Positions 1 through 11,444 of a stretch of DNA of 64,000 nucleotides are shown here, in pieces. A program made the translations under genes and the position numbers. The notes below the pieces were generated by a model, which made no database searches, was not told the origin of the DNA, and saw only the letters and a list, made by a program, of their open reading frames with translations. Where the stretch lies: positions 2,673,259-2,737,258 of the forward strand of contig CM068553.1 in NCBI GenBank assembly GCA_035048495.1. The letters are read 5' to 3'. How positions within the stretch are numbered: the first letter of the stretch is position 1; each line of letters begins with the position of its first letter. This DNA is from Euptelea pleiosperma. Its lineage: Eukaryota > Streptophyta > Magnoliopsida > Ranunculales > Eupteleaceae.

Positions 1-110
1 CAGCTTGCTCAGTTGGTAAAGTTTGTGTGTGATGATACCATAGACCTGGGTTCAAAACCCTCCTTCACCGAGTTACGAATCTCTTTAAAAACAGGCTTAA
101 CTACCAAAAA
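1..110 (+). mobile_element. tRNA-derived SINE, cut by the window edge
   Basis: A pol III-type promoter is visible: a box A-like TTGCTCAGTTGGTAAAG at about 6-22 and a box B-like GGTTCAAAACC at about 49-59, spaced as in tRNA genes. The sequence runs into an A-run at 109-116. There is no tRNA fold or acceptor end, so this is a SINE head rather than a tRNA gene. Its 5' end may lie outside the window. Confidence 0.55.
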
Positions 111-112
111 AA

Positions 113-297
113 AAATATTTGATACCTTGGGTATCAGAGCCTCTTAGGGCACCCGACTAGTCCCACAGGGCATGTATGCCACCTCTTCAGCAAGTACCAG
201 GTGTACTAGGATAAATCCTTAGGGTGACCCTAAGGGGGGATTCGAACTCAGGACCTTTGCTTCCTAAGGCGTGGTCTTGGCCGACTGCGCCCAACAT
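113..297 (-). mobile_element. tRNA-derived SINE, reverse orientation
   Basis: On the minus strand, reading from 297, there is a box A-like GGGCGCAGTCGGCCAAGACC and then a box B-like GAGTTCGAATCCC about 35 bases later (near 238-250). A non-tRNA body follows, ending near 113. This is the usual plan of a plant SINE. It lies tail to tail with the first SINE; flanking duplications are not clear. Confidence 0.6.
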
Positions 298-720
298 TAG
301 AATTAGTGAAATCCATCATATCTTTCGAAAGGATCTCTTCAGGTTTGGATGCAATATTTTGGAAGCTTAGAAGGTTTCTATCTAGCCACATGTACCAAAG
401 AATGAATGGTGTCAAAACTGGCCTCATTGGAATGACATAGAGAGTGCAACTTTGGATCTACCAACCATTTGTAGATCCTATTCTCAATGATTGTGTCTAA
501 GACCCAGTATTTGAAGTAATCACTAAATTTTCAAGTAGCTTGTGCTAATGGATGTATGTTCTTTGATTGGATGCCACAAAATTCACAGGATGGGTCAACA
601 TTGAGCCCTCTCTTACACGAGATTCTTAATTTGTTGAAATATTCTTCCATGCAAAGCCATTCTAACTAATCATAAGCTTTTTCCATGTTCAATTTGAGAT
701 TCAACTAGCTAGATAGATTT
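298..720 (-). mobile_element. Degenerate LINE ORF2 3' fragment
   Basis: The minus-strand reading, with stops and frame changes, gives zf-RVT-like text (CEFCGIQSKN with upstream GLNVDPS), the zinc-finger region found C-terminal to the reverse transcriptase of plant L1-type LINEs. It matches in layout the better-preserved LINE tails elsewhere in this window. No coding capacity remains. Confidence 0.5.
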
Positions 721-2314
721 TCCCTATTTGTGTTTAGAACTAGTCCTAAATTCATGGGCAATTGAAACATTGTTAAAAATGTCCCTGTCTTGGACAGATG
801 CACTTTGGCATGGAGAGATGCGAGTTCATTAAGAATATGTCGAAGTATGTTAACAATAATTTTTTAAGGAGCGGGGAAAGGTAGTTTAGGAGACTCGCTT
901 AAGGTAAGTCATTAACCGTTTTAGTTCTATATTCGTCAGACTAGGAGAACATAAGAGATCAGAACAGTTGACGTAGAGAGAAAATAGGGAATGAGAGAGA
1001 GAGATATATTCAATCTCTAAGAAAAGTGTCCACTTTCATTTTTTTGCAAGGGTATTTATAGACTTGGGTCTAAGAGGCAAAATGATCGAAATACCCTCAT
1101 CCCATATAAAAGTGACATGGCATTTATTAGCATATTAATTGGTCACAGGTGTTAGTTACTCATTCGTGTACTCTTATCTATCAGTATGCCAGACCCCAAG
1201 ATATGTCTATGCGTCGATGTCGTGTTGACATCTCATGTCAATAAATGGATAAAATCGACACCTCCGCTACTCCTTATGACTAAAGTTTAAAATTTCGTTT
1301 CAGATGAATGTCTCGATCAAGTGAAAAACCAAGACAAACTCCGAAATGAAACATTGAAAAAATGAATTTTTTGAAACATTCCCGGACTTTATGAAACATT
1401 TCGAATATTTCCAAAATCATGAAATCATATTTTTTTATTTTTAGATTGTATCAGATTGTCTCGGTGAAACATTCCGAAACGAAACGAAACATTACGAAAA
1501 ATCCCAAAATTTTAAATCATGCTGTTACGACGTCAAGATCATGTCCTACGGACTTATCTCTCGACCTCTAATCTTATATCTCCTATATCACTCAAGTGTT
1601 GACTATACATCATTGCCCTACATTTAAGTATTTTACATGACTAAGTTTCTCATTTGACATCACGTAAGCACGTACATATTGAAACATCTACACTTTGTAT
1701 GTAATATTACACAAACTAATGGATAGTAGTGATCTATTCCCCGTTGACTAATGCTCTATCCAGTCTCTCGGCTATCCATGCTCCTCATTCTTTGTTAAAT
1801 AGTCCAAGTGAAGGGGTTGCCTCTAAATCCTAAAGCGATACGGACAAAATCATAAATGCAGTCTACAAATTTGTTGTTTTGCATAATCCCTCAAATTAAC
1901 CATCCTGGGACCTTTCTATACAAATGGTTCGGAGTTTATTCCAAATCCTTTTACGAAGGGTTTTCCCTAGAGACTTAAAGTTTGAACTTTGAAGTCCCCT
2001 ATCTCGAAATGTCGACACCTACGACACTTTTAACTCGCCTTAACCCACGTGTCAAAATTTGAGGGGAAAGCGAATTTTTGACCTTTTACGAAGATAGGAT
2101 TGAGGAAACACACAACCGGATGATAGGAGCCATTGATGGTGATTTTGTTTGTCAGTTACCTCTAGGTGCATGGTGCGATTAGTATGACATCTGTGCACTA
2201 TTCCAACACGCCTACGTGACTACGTCCCTCTGACTAATCCTGTAGGAAGAATGCAATACCAGTTCTATACTATTAAAGTGTAGCCGGACCAGCACTAAAT
2301 AATAGCAAGAATGC
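721..2314. other. Gene-free stretch with old repeats
   Basis: No gene is visible. 880-1280 and 1520-2300 look like LTR remnants (AT-rich, a short GA run near 990), but I found no paired LTR. The only defined element is the MITE at 1285-1520. Confidence 0.4.
1285..1520. repeat. MITE of the TTTAAAATTTCGTTTC family, copy 1
   Basis: The element starts with GTTTAAAATTTCGTTTC and ends with an inverted AAAATTTTAAAT. Its interior is rich in GAAACATT motifs. A second copy at 24172-24405 in FTSH9 intron 7 shares the ends, a GTGAAAAACC(A/G)AGACAAACTC block and the interior, so it is a dispersed non-coding family. A target duplication was not resolved. Confidence 0.55.
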
Positions 2315-3076
2315 GAGTAAAACTTTGATGACAGGGCGCAATGTGTGCCACGTGGATCACTCTTAGAGGAGTCTGAGCGTATGGATGTGTTTTCAATCCC
2401 TAGGTGGACCTACAAACCAAAAACAGCTGGATTAGCGATTTCAAACCTTTGGATCTTTGTACCTCAAATAATGGTCAATAATGCTCAAATTCCCACTGTT
2501 AAAATTAACCCATGAAAATAATTCCAATCCAACACCTAGAAATTACTAATCGAGCTGATTTTTGTTTTGTAGGTCCACTTTAACCAAACATCCATACAGT
2601 TAGAGTCCTCTAAGAGTGTGCCATGTAGCTCATATTGCGCCCTGTCATCAGAGCAAAACTTGTGTCACAAGATGTTGTGACGGAAGCCGGTCACAGCATT
2701 CAATACGAGCCACATAGCATATTATTAGAGGACGATGACCGTATGGATGTTTGGCCAGTCCCTTGGTGGACCGGTCTACAAATAATCAGCTAGATTAGTG
2801 ATTTCTAACAGATTCTATTGAAGTTATTTTCATGGGTTGATTTTAACGGTAGGAATTTGAGCATTATTGAGCGTTATTTGGGTGAAAAAATCCAAAGGTT
2901 GTAAATCACTAATCTGGCTGATTTTTGGTTTGTAGGTCCACCGAGGGACTGGCCAAACAACCATATGGTCAATGCCCTCTGATCGTGTGACACGTGGCTC
3001 GTATTGAGTGCTGTGACCGGCTTCCGTCACAACATCTTGTGACACAAGTTTTACTCCTGTCATCAAAGTTTTACTC
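2315..3076. mobile_element. Mutator-like MITE (outer element of a nested pair)
   Basis: Long terminal inverted repeats start GAGTAAAACTTTGATGAC at 2315 and end with the inverse at 3076. The flanks are CAAGAATGC (2306-2314) and CAAGACTGC (3077-3085), a 9-bp target duplication with one mismatch, as expected for Mutator-type transposition. No transposase is encoded. The element is interrupted in its right arm by a second family member at 2651-3056. It lies about 640 bp upstream of the PYL8 start codon. Confidence 0.8.
2651..3056. mobile_element. Mutator-like MITE inserted in a relative
   Basis: This 406-bp element has inverted ends (GAGCAAAACTTGTGTCAC and its inverse). It is flanked by a perfect 9-bp direct duplication, CTGTCATCA, at 2642-2650 and 3057-3065. 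The duplicated bases belong to the outer element's right arm, which proves the order of insertion. A CACGTGGC motif is at 2991-2998. Confidence 0.85.
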
Positions 3077-3710
3077 CAAGACTGCCGTCGTGGACAACTG
3101 TAGTGTCCAAACAATCTTAGAAACCTGAAAACCTTGCCAACCTGTTTTTCGATGTTTTGTTTTTAGAGTTTTTCAAAAAAACAAGTAACAGATTCCCTGG
3201 GTAGCCTGTGACTCTCCATTTCCGTTTCAAAATCTTATTGGCATTGGACATTTAAATGTCCAACGGCGGGTGATCGTATAGCAGCCCTCTCATGGCTTTT
3301 ACCGCGCAAAACCTTTAGTAGTATTGGATGCAATATTAACAAACAGACAAAGCGATGGCGTAGCTGTAAATAATCCAAAAATCAAAGGCTTATTTTTTAT
3401 TTCCCCAAGATAATACGGTGTAGGAACGGCGAGCAAAGGATGCAAAAGCGGTTCTCATTTTTATACAAAATAACTATTTTTTATTTCAGGCGAAGATGAG
3501 AGAGGTTTTAGTATTGGAGGTCGTGAAGGCGGTGGGGTTTGGAGTTTTCTGAGAAGATTAGGCAGCGAAGCCAAAGATAGAGCGAAAACAAGAACGGTTT
3601 TCAGGGCGGTTTTTGGGAGATTGGTTTCCGGTTTTCCGGTGGTTTGAGTTGTTTTTTGGGCGAGAGTTTTCTAGGGCTTCGTTGATGGTTGCAGAGAGAA
3701 GAAATTCGCC

Positions 3711-6328
3711 ATGAACGGTAATGGATTTAACAGGATGGAGTCTGAAAATATATTCAAACACCACAAGCACGAGACCAGAGAGAATCAGTGCAGTTCAGCT
3801 CTCGTCAAACACATCAAAGCTCCTGTTCATCTTGTAAGTTCTAGATCGTTTGATTTCTCGATATCCATTTCTTTTTTGGTTTGATGCTTCGATTTTGTTT
3901 CTGAAGTTTCAGGATGATCGGTGATCAGATCTGTGTTGGATTTTCGAGGATTTATCGATTTCGTTGTGAATTTTTGATCTTTGACCAATTTTTTTGCTCA
4001 GCACGATCTGAAGTGCTATCGTTTCATTTGTAATGCTTTCTAACTGAATTCTATTTTGTTCAATAGCCTTCGGTGTTAACTATCCGGAGTTCCTTTTTTT
4101 TATCTGGTTTTGTTTATATCGAATTACAAGTTGTAAAACTCGGAGTAATCAGTCTTCGGCTTATTGTGTGCGACTCTTGAGAAATTTCGGTTTCTGATGG
4201 AAATTTTAGGATGAGATAGGTTTGGAGAGGTGGGAAGTATTGGCATATATTATGGTTTTGAATAGATTTTCGTGACTTTTTACGGTTTGGTGAGAGATTT
4301 TTTCCGTTTTTGGAAGAATCCGCGAGAAAAAAAAAACAGAAATTTGATAAAAATAGAATTTTTTTAATGAAGAAATCAGCTTTATATATCTGGTAGCTAT
4401 CAGTCGCAAAAGCTTGGATTGAATGAGAAAATCTAATTTTTTCGAATGATCAGGTCTGGTCGTTGGTGAGGAGATTCGATCAACCGCAGAAGTACAAACC
4501 CTTTATCAGCAGGTGCGTTGTGCAGGGGGACCTTGAGATTGGGAGTGTTAGAGAAGTGAATGTTAAATCGGGGCTTCCAGCAACAACTAGCACTGAAAGG
4601 TTGGAGCTTCTCGACGACGAGGAGCATATCCTCAGCATCAGGATTGTTGGTGGGGATCACAGACTAAAGGTCTGAGCATTTTTCCCATTGTACCTGTTCT
4701 TTTCTCCCCCCACCAATTTTGTTTCGTGCTTAAACATGTTTCTGGAAAAAACCATTTCTAATATGAATTGGTTCTCATTTTTGCAGTGGTTGTCTAGTTT
4801 CAGCACTTTTGTTTGCGCTTTAAATTGAAATTGATTGAACTGAGAGTCTGTGTTCTGAAATTTCTTAGAATCTGATAATGTTATATGCCTGGAAGATCAA
4901 AAGAAATTACTTGGAAAATATGTTATGCTATCGTTCTTATTTCAATCATACCACCTGAATTTTGATGGAACAACTACATGTTTGATTTTTTAAGTTCTTC
5001 AAACTAGTTGCATTTTTATCTTAAAATTTTGTCAAAGTTAGCATGATTTTGCAATTAATATTAGCAAGTCCATTCAATTTGCATGACTATGTGAAAATGG
5101 TTGGATTCATGATAAAAATCAACTGAAATCATTCGACTCAATCTGATTTCTTGGTTTATTTTTATTTCATAGATTTATAAATTAAGCTGATAAATTTACA
5201 AAGTACTGATGACTGAATTAAGTGCTCCCAGAATGTCATCCGGAGTCGGATGGAAATTAATCTGCATTTCTTTGATCTACAATAGAAAATCTGTAACACA
5301 GCCCCTAAACCTTAAAAATGTGGTTGCTGACTACTTTAAGTTGTTGGATTTGGACAATTGTGTTGTGTCTATCTGAAGCTTATTAATTTGAATACCTTCT
5401 TTTCTATTTGTTCTAATAGTTGAATCCACAAAATTGTGTCAAACTCCTTCCATTTCTTCTCTGTAACTTTGGGTGTGTGTCCCTGCTGGTGGTGATTGGG
5501 CGAGGATGGAGGATGACTAGGTGTCCTCCATACCTATGCCATACATGCAGTGGGGGAGGCACCATTCTACTGGTTTTAGGGATCTTGAGGCGAAACCTTG
5601 ATCCATCAAATTATCCTATGGCCTCCAATCTCTCACATTCTTTTAGATGGTCAGAACAAAATATGGTCGACAGTCCAGAGAACGTCTTAAGGGATTGGTA
5701 GGGTCATCCATTAGGATGGTGTTAGGCTGAGGATATCACTGGAAGGGAACCCATCAAATGGTGGTCTTGATTTCCAATCCTAATGCCGTCATGCCATGTG
5801 TACAGCCAATCAGGGGATGTCAGCTTCTTCCACGGACTTAAGTTTTAAGTATTCCTCTAAACAAATATCATTACTAGATTCTGTTTTTCTTTGTTGGGTT
5901 AGCTAGGTTTGATCCTGTGATCATCATCATTGCCCACTTGGTCCAAGCACATGGCTGAGGTTCAATCCCAAATTGAGATATATCCTAATACATAAAAATG
6001 TACTGGAATTATATGGTGGGTTAAATTAAATCTAGTTCTCTTGCTTATTGCCATCAATTTTGGAGTTCCACAGTGCAACCCAGTTTATATTTCTTCCTCA
6101 AATTTGCAGAACTACTCTTCAATCATTACCCTTCATCCAGAGATCATTGACGGGAGACCAGGGACGCTGGTGATAGAGTCCTTCGTGGTGGACGTGCCCG
6201 ATGGGAACACAAACGATGAGACATGCTACTTTGTTGAGGCCCTGATCAAGTGCAATCTCAAATCACTGGCTGACGTCTCGGAGCGGCTTGCAATTCAGGA
6301 TCGGACTGAACCCATCGATCGAATCTGA
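3711..6328 (+). CDS. PYL8: PYL8-type abscisic acid receptor (PYR/PYL/RCAR)
   Basis: Cytosolic and nuclear ABA receptor of the START/Bet v1 fold; ABA-bound PYLs inhibit clade A PP2Cs and so release SnRK2 kinases. Three coding exons join in frame: 3711-3833, 4454-4669 and 6110-6328 (GT-AG), giving 185 aa, normal for the PYL7-10 clade. The proline gate loop SGLPA (80-84), latch HRL (110-112), the YKPF lysine that contacts the ABA carboxylate (K56) and the TER glutamate (E89) are all present. The C-terminal FVVDVP...[12 protein letters not shown] helix is intact. The protein text is closer to Arabidopsis PYL8 than to other members (recalled, not aligned by tool). The start was chosen because it gives the family's N-terminus with HHKHE...NQCSS just before APVHL. 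Intron 2 (1.4 kb) holds anonymous repeat sequence around 5500-5840. Confidence 0.93.
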
Positions 6329-7373
6329 GTAATTGGGATCAGGGAGTGGGGGTGGAGCTTTGGAGATAAGACTGTTAGTAGCTCATCTTCCATCTTCTGG
6401 AGACACACTCACTCGATTTTCCCTTCGCTTTTGTTTGTTTTCACATATCTTTTCCTTTTAAAGTGATGATGGGATTCCCCGTGGCATTAGTAAGCTCAAG
6501 AACCACATCTCTTCTACAGGTTTTCCAAAACCTATCCATGAATGAAAAGAAAAAAAAAAGAAAGAAAAAGACTAGGTTCTCTTTTCTCTGTGAATTTTAC
6601 TGGGTTTTGGCTTTGGTGGTATGTATTGCTGTATGGCTGTAAATATCACTGCTGGAAAGAGTTGGTGCTTTTATATTGGGTTTTCATGTTGTAATTGCAA
6701 AGAGAAAAGAGAGGGAAGCGTAATGAGGTGAACCTGTTGTGAGTGTTGTGCTGCTTGCTAGTTGCTTCTCAGGTTTTGTATATACTATAAATATATATAT
6801 TTATATCTATATATATTTGAAGGTAGATATTGGGAAAATAAGTCTTGGAGCTCATCCTCCTTGTTTTTTTTTTTTCGCTGATTTTGCTCTTATTTGCCTT
6901 CCCATGTGTACCAAGCTCTTGTGTCCAGAAATTACCTTATTCATATTCCGAGGTGTTCTCGATCACCAGCGCTATCAATGAAAAGTGATAACTAGCGTTC
7001 TCCACTTAAAAGATCCCACACTTTATGTTTTTTCTTCCTGAAAACAGTGTTGTCAGGGTGCTAGTCGACTGGTGAACACTCTTTGGGCCCCAAGCGGATC
7101 CATGCATGTTGGATTTAAGAGCATTTTAATGGGGTAAATTTTGGCCGTTGCATTTTTCTTGGTTGCTAAAATCCAAAACTGCTAGAGATCACTAATCAAG
7201 CTGATTTTCGGTGTATCGGTCCACCAAAAAGTTGGAGAAACATCCATTAGTTTAGTGGGGGAGACATCAAAATTCGAAGGCCCCCCCGAGGGAACAGCAA
7301 ATATTTTCTTCTATAAACCAGCTCTGGTGGTCAAAAGTAAACTCCTGGATTCCGAGTTTAGAAACAGATTTAT
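6329..7373. other. PYL8 3' flank with AT microsatellite
   Basis: PYL8 3' UTR probably covers about 6329-6700. There is an AT/TA-rich simple repeat at about 6780-6818. A sequence at about 7250-7320 (GGGGGAGACATCAAAATTCG) resembles an arm of the fold-back family at 47391-47849. No gene is seen. Confidence 0.5.
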
Positions 7374-7399
7374 TTGTCGTCCTCCGATTCATTGCGTGT

Positions 7400-7765
7400 T
7401 TTTATTACTCATTTTCAAAATGCTCTGAAGGTCTTAGAGGTCGCTGACCGTATGGATGTTTGGCCAGTCCCTCGGTCGACTTGCAAACCAAAAAACAGCC
7501 TGATTAATGATTTACAACCTTTGGATCTTTGTGCCCAAATAACACTCAATAATCCTCAAATACCTACGGTTAAAATCAACCCATGAAAATAACTTACTTA
7601 GAAATCACTAATCGGGTTTATTTTTGGTTTGTAGATCCACCTACTGATTGGCCAAACATCAATACAGTCAGCGTCCACTAAGAGTGTGCCACATGGCACG
7701 TATTGTGAGCTGCGATCTGCTTCGCTCACAACATGGTGTGAGCAAAGGTTTACTCCTTTGGAAAG
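7400..7765. repeat. Degraded Mutator-like MITE
   Basis: Inverted arms share the GACCGTATGGATGTTTGGCC and ACCAAAAAACAGCCTGATTA blocks with the elements at 2315-3076, 41161-41549 and 58112-58502. The right end reads GTGAGCAAAGGTTTACTCC. The left end is truncated near 7400, so no target duplication is visible. 7766-8530 has no gene, only AT-rich sequence and an 18-T run near 8441. Confidence 0.6.
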
Positions 7766-8531
7766 TACTTCTGTTCTCTCTCTGTTGTACTACCTTTTCT
7801 TCTTGGTCGAACAAGTTGGAACTTAAGCATTATTACCAAAAATAAAGCTGACCGTTTGGCCATTTGGCCCATCCCTAAGTAGACTTTCGTGCCAAAAATC
7901 AGCCTGATTTGCGATTTCTGAAATTGGTCATCCAAGATCTACTTCCAAACGCTCCCTTTGGCAAAGGATTTACCATTGCAAATTTGTTCAGTTTTTTTTA
8001 GAGTTAATTATAAAAGAAATTTAAAATAAAAAAGTATTATTATTTTTTCATTTTTTGAGTATGATGTGACCGTTTGCAAATTATAACGGTCATTAGAACG
8101 TACATAACTGTAACCGTTATCTGTCTATTAAACCTCTGTAAAAAGTTCATTGGAAAAACCAGTTCCCTAAGAATTACATTTATAGTTTCATGAGAAACAA
8201 GTTGGCTTAATTGTAATTTGAGCATCTGAACAAGATTATGATTTCTACTGGATTGTTATGAACTCGGATAATTTAATTGGTGCTGCTATAGGTGTGAGCT
8301 GATTAGAAACCGCTCCCTAAAGTGGACGGTCCATATTGATGTTAAGGGTACCAAAAAAAAATATAGGTTGTAAGCTTGTTTGAATATCTTGTAAGGAAGT
8401 TGTTTCTTAGAAGTCAAAAAGTTACTTCAAAATGAAGTCAGTTTTTTTTTTTTTTTTTTGCTTTTTTACTTTAGTTGAAGTGGAAGTAGAAATAAAATAT
8501 TTTGTAAGCTGAAGACTTGATTAAAAGATGG

Positions 8532-8727
8532 GTTGGGCTCAGGGGACCCCTCTTGGTGTTCGTGTGCTCGGCAATAGATTTCAAGAATCCAACGGTGGTT
8601 GTCAGCGCCGAGCTAACTCCACTTTTTTCATTTTTGGTGGGCGCTGACAACCACCGTTGGATTCTTGAAATCGACGGCCGAGCACACGAACACGGAGAGG
8701 AGTCAAAAGAAGAGAGTCCTCAGAGCA
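8532..8727. repeat. Palindromic MITE, family A copy 1
   Basis: Two nearly perfect inverted arms of about 80 bp meet around a short centre at 8620-8640. The outer block is GTGTTCGTGTGCTCGGC and the inner block is AATCCAACGGTGGTTGTCAG, each repeated in reverse on the other side. Copies 2 and 3 are at 10668-10864 and 60327-60492. It is non-coding. Confidence 0.75.
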
Positions 8728-9234
8728 TGAACCTTAAAAGATATGTCGATTTGAATTTTTAAGTGAAATGTTTGTAATATATCATATCCGCGTCAAATCC
8801 TTCAAGACATTATAAATGACCAGTTCAACCCCATTTAATGATAAAAGGATCTCTCTAAATCTTTGATGCAAATCATAAAGGCTTTACCACTTCCTCTTTT
8901 TATACAAAATAAATTACTTTTTGTCTTTCTTAACAAACTTTTGATTTCGGATTCTTGTTTTTTGTTTAAAGCTACATCTTACAGCTGTTGTATTGCCAAA
9001 CAGCGTTTGGGAACACACAAAAAGTAACTTCTTATCTTAATTAAGTCGAAAAGATTGACTACAAATAGAAACTAAAAAATTTAGTTTCCGACTTAAGAAT
9101 TTACGTCTCTTGCTTTGCTTCAATTTAGGCATTATGTTGAATTGAAACTTTTGTATTAGCGTATTTGCTTCTATAACCTCTAGCACAAAATGTAAATTAT
9201 CATGTTCTTCCATATCAAATAAGTTATTTTTTAC

Positions 9235-9700
9235 TTTTATGAGGCTGAGAAGGCCTACCAAAGCAAAAGAGAGGAAAACTACAACAAGAAAAAACAGGAC
9301 CAAAAAGTAAACATACAAGAGGACCCCACAGAGAACCTCAACTCGTCCTATCAAAGACAACCAACTGACCACATATCCTCAAACCTAACCCCCTTTCCCT
9401 TCCTCGTATGATTTGACCTCAAAGAAAAAGACCTTATTCTTAGGTTCTCTCCAAATAACCCATAAGATAGCCAACGGGGTTAGGCCCACAGCTTCTTCCT
9501 AAGATTGCCAAACACCTTGCAGTGCCAAGATAAAATCAAGTCTTCTTCTTCTCTTTGTTTCATCGACTTCCCATCTGAAACATTGTCTCTTCTTCTTCCC
9601 CTATAAAACCTCTCTTCCTTCTCATATGGAAATCACTCCCTAACTCGATTTTCAAGGCTCATGAGATGATGAAATCCAACTTGGGGTGGTTTCTTCTAGT
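9235..9700 (-). mobile_element. Degenerate LINE ORF2 C-terminal fragment
   Basis: On the minus strand the 9430-9500 region reads, across frame changes, like LTPLAILWVIWRE, the conserved C-terminal segment seen as [15 protein letters not shown] and [14 protein letters not shown] in the better LINE copies here. It is heavily mutated. 8730-9235 has no gene. Confidence 0.45.
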
Positions 9701-9813
9701 TTTTGTTCTGTAACATTAACAGAAGGGGTAGATTTGTCATTTGGATTATTAATCTTACCTACCACGTGACTTGTGATTGTCTTCTATCATACGGTCTAGA
9801 ACAAGACTGCAAG

Positions 9814-10089
9814 TAGGGCTAGCAATGGATCAGGTTCGAGTCGGATTGGTACTGATTTGGTACCAATCTGATAAGAAATCCAATCGATCTGGACCCGATC
9901 AGATCAATAAAATTCAATTCCAGAACTGATCCGATCACATATGTATATAATATATATACATGTATAATCCCATTAGACATATATTTAAATATTTTTATGC
10001 AATTAAATATATATCTATATTATATATAATATAGATGTCGGGTTTATATCGGATCGGAACAAGGTCGATCCAATCCATTGCCAGCCCTA
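9814..10089. mobile_element. hAT-type MITE with 8-bp target duplication
   Basis: Ends are TAGGGCTAGCAATGGAT and ATCCATTGCCAGCCCTA, a 17-bp inverted repeat with one mismatch. The flanks are ACTGCAAG (9806-9813) and ACCGCAAG (10090-10097), an 8-bp duplication with one mismatch, typical of hAT elements. The interior is AT-rich (9940-10035) with GATCNGATC-like repeats. It carries no ORF. Confidence 0.75.
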
Positions 10090-10199
10090 ACCGCAAGATC
10101 AAGCTACTCGATGAAAATCTTCAAGGCAGGCCCTTGCTACAATGTTTCAACCACTTTTACAGCTACAACTAAAGTTAGAATGGATGTCTTTTTAAGATT

Positions 10200-10600
10200 A
10201 AAGGGTTCGTGTCCACAAACTAAACTGCACCCCCAACTTAGTGGACATATTGGCTGATCTTAAACTGTCCCGTCGTCAATCTAACTCTTGTGTGGCACTG
10301 AACCAATCAGATTCATTTAAAGCATCCAATGGAGGGATCTTGCATGGATATTCACAACATGGTTAAAATAATGTTTTAACCGCCGTTATAGTGATAACGC
10401 CCTAACCCCATTATCTTATTTCAAAAATAACTCCGTAACACCCGAAACTGAAAAAATGAACTTCCGTAACGAGGGCCGTTAAGTTATGTTAAAAAATAAA
10501 ATAATAGTTTTCTGACTTTTTTTACGAGGTTAAACTTTATACAAAAAAATAGAGAAACAACAAAGAGACGCAACCGAGAAGCTAGGGGTAAGGAAACCAC
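10200..10600. repeat. Gene-free stretch with a GTTATAACGG-type repeat
   Basis: 10356-10530 contains the GGTTAAAATAATGTTTTAACCG...GTTATA motif set that recurs at 11690-11850, 42715-42945 and 58640-58860, so a low-copy dispersed repeat family is likely. No gene is seen. Confidence 0.4.
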
Positions 10601-10667
10601 TTAGCACTCGGAGCCACCCCAAAAATAGAAAAAATGGGAGGGAAGACAGAATGCACTATTCTTCTGA

Positions 10668-10864
10668 TGGGGACCCACTTTTTTCCGACCCTTCTCATGT
10701 TCGTGTGCTCCGCCGTTGGATTCCAAGAATCCAACGTTGGTTGTCAGTGCCAAACTGGTATCACTTTTTTCAGCGCTGACAACCACCTTTGGATTCGTGA
10801 AATCCACGGCGAGTGCACGGACACTGAGAGGGATCAGAAAAAGGGGGTCCTCGGAGCCTGAGCC
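10668..10864. repeat. Palindromic MITE, family A copy 2
   Basis: Same architecture as 8532-8727: GTTCGTGTGCTC outer block, AATCCAACGTTGGTTGTCAG inner block, and their inverse on the right, ending GGGGGTCCTCGGAGCCTGAG. The right end matches, in reverse, the left end of copy 3 (60327). Confidence 0.75.
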
Positions 10865-10892
10865 TCTCTTCCTATATACTAAAGAATCCCAT

Positions 10893-11300
10893 CTAAAAAC
10901 AAAATCTTTGGAAAAAAAAGTCCACCACATTACAAACTGAACAAGAGGGCTTTAGTAGAGAGACCACATTACAAACTGAACAAGAGGGCTTTAGTAGAGA
11001 GAATAATATGATAGCAATCTCCATCTTTATCTTCAAAAGTCTTATAGTTCCTCTCCTCTCCTGTATGCTCCACAAACATCTTCCCCCCCCCCCCCCCCCC
11101 CCCCCCAAGAGAGAAAAAGGCGTGTATTTGCCATGTGCTAATAGTGTTTAGAACAGACCTTGGCATCATCCAGTGAACCTCAAAAAGCGTACAAATGTAC
11201 TCCGGAAGAGGTGGTGATCCACCAATTCTCCACTCGCCCAGCACATGTAGCAGAATCCACTATGTACTTCCTTCTAATCAAGGAGTAGCACTTCTGCAGA
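10893..11300 (-). mobile_element. LINE 3' fragment with 24-C run and 39-bp duplication
   Basis: The minus strand reads EERNYKTFEDKD followed by KALLF, the conserved plant LINE ORF2 C-terminus. It is preceded, across a run of 24 C on the plus strand (11083-11106), by a PRSVLNT/STW segment seen in other LINE copies. A 39-bp exact tandem duplication is at 10925-10963 and 10964-11002. Confidence 0.6.
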
Positions 11301-11444
11301 ATAGAAAGGCCATCGTGCAATGGTCTGCAGCCATGAGGCTCTGAGTATAACCTCGAATAAAAAAATCAAATAATCCGTTATAATACTATTTTCTGACCTT
11401 TTTTTTATGTGACCCGTTATAATAGTGTCTCACTCACCAACTCT

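Noticed and set aside
1..70. Possible tRNA gene at the left edge
   Set aside because: Box A and box B are present, but no acceptor stem or cloverleaf pairing can be seen and an A-rich tail follows; a SINE explains it better.
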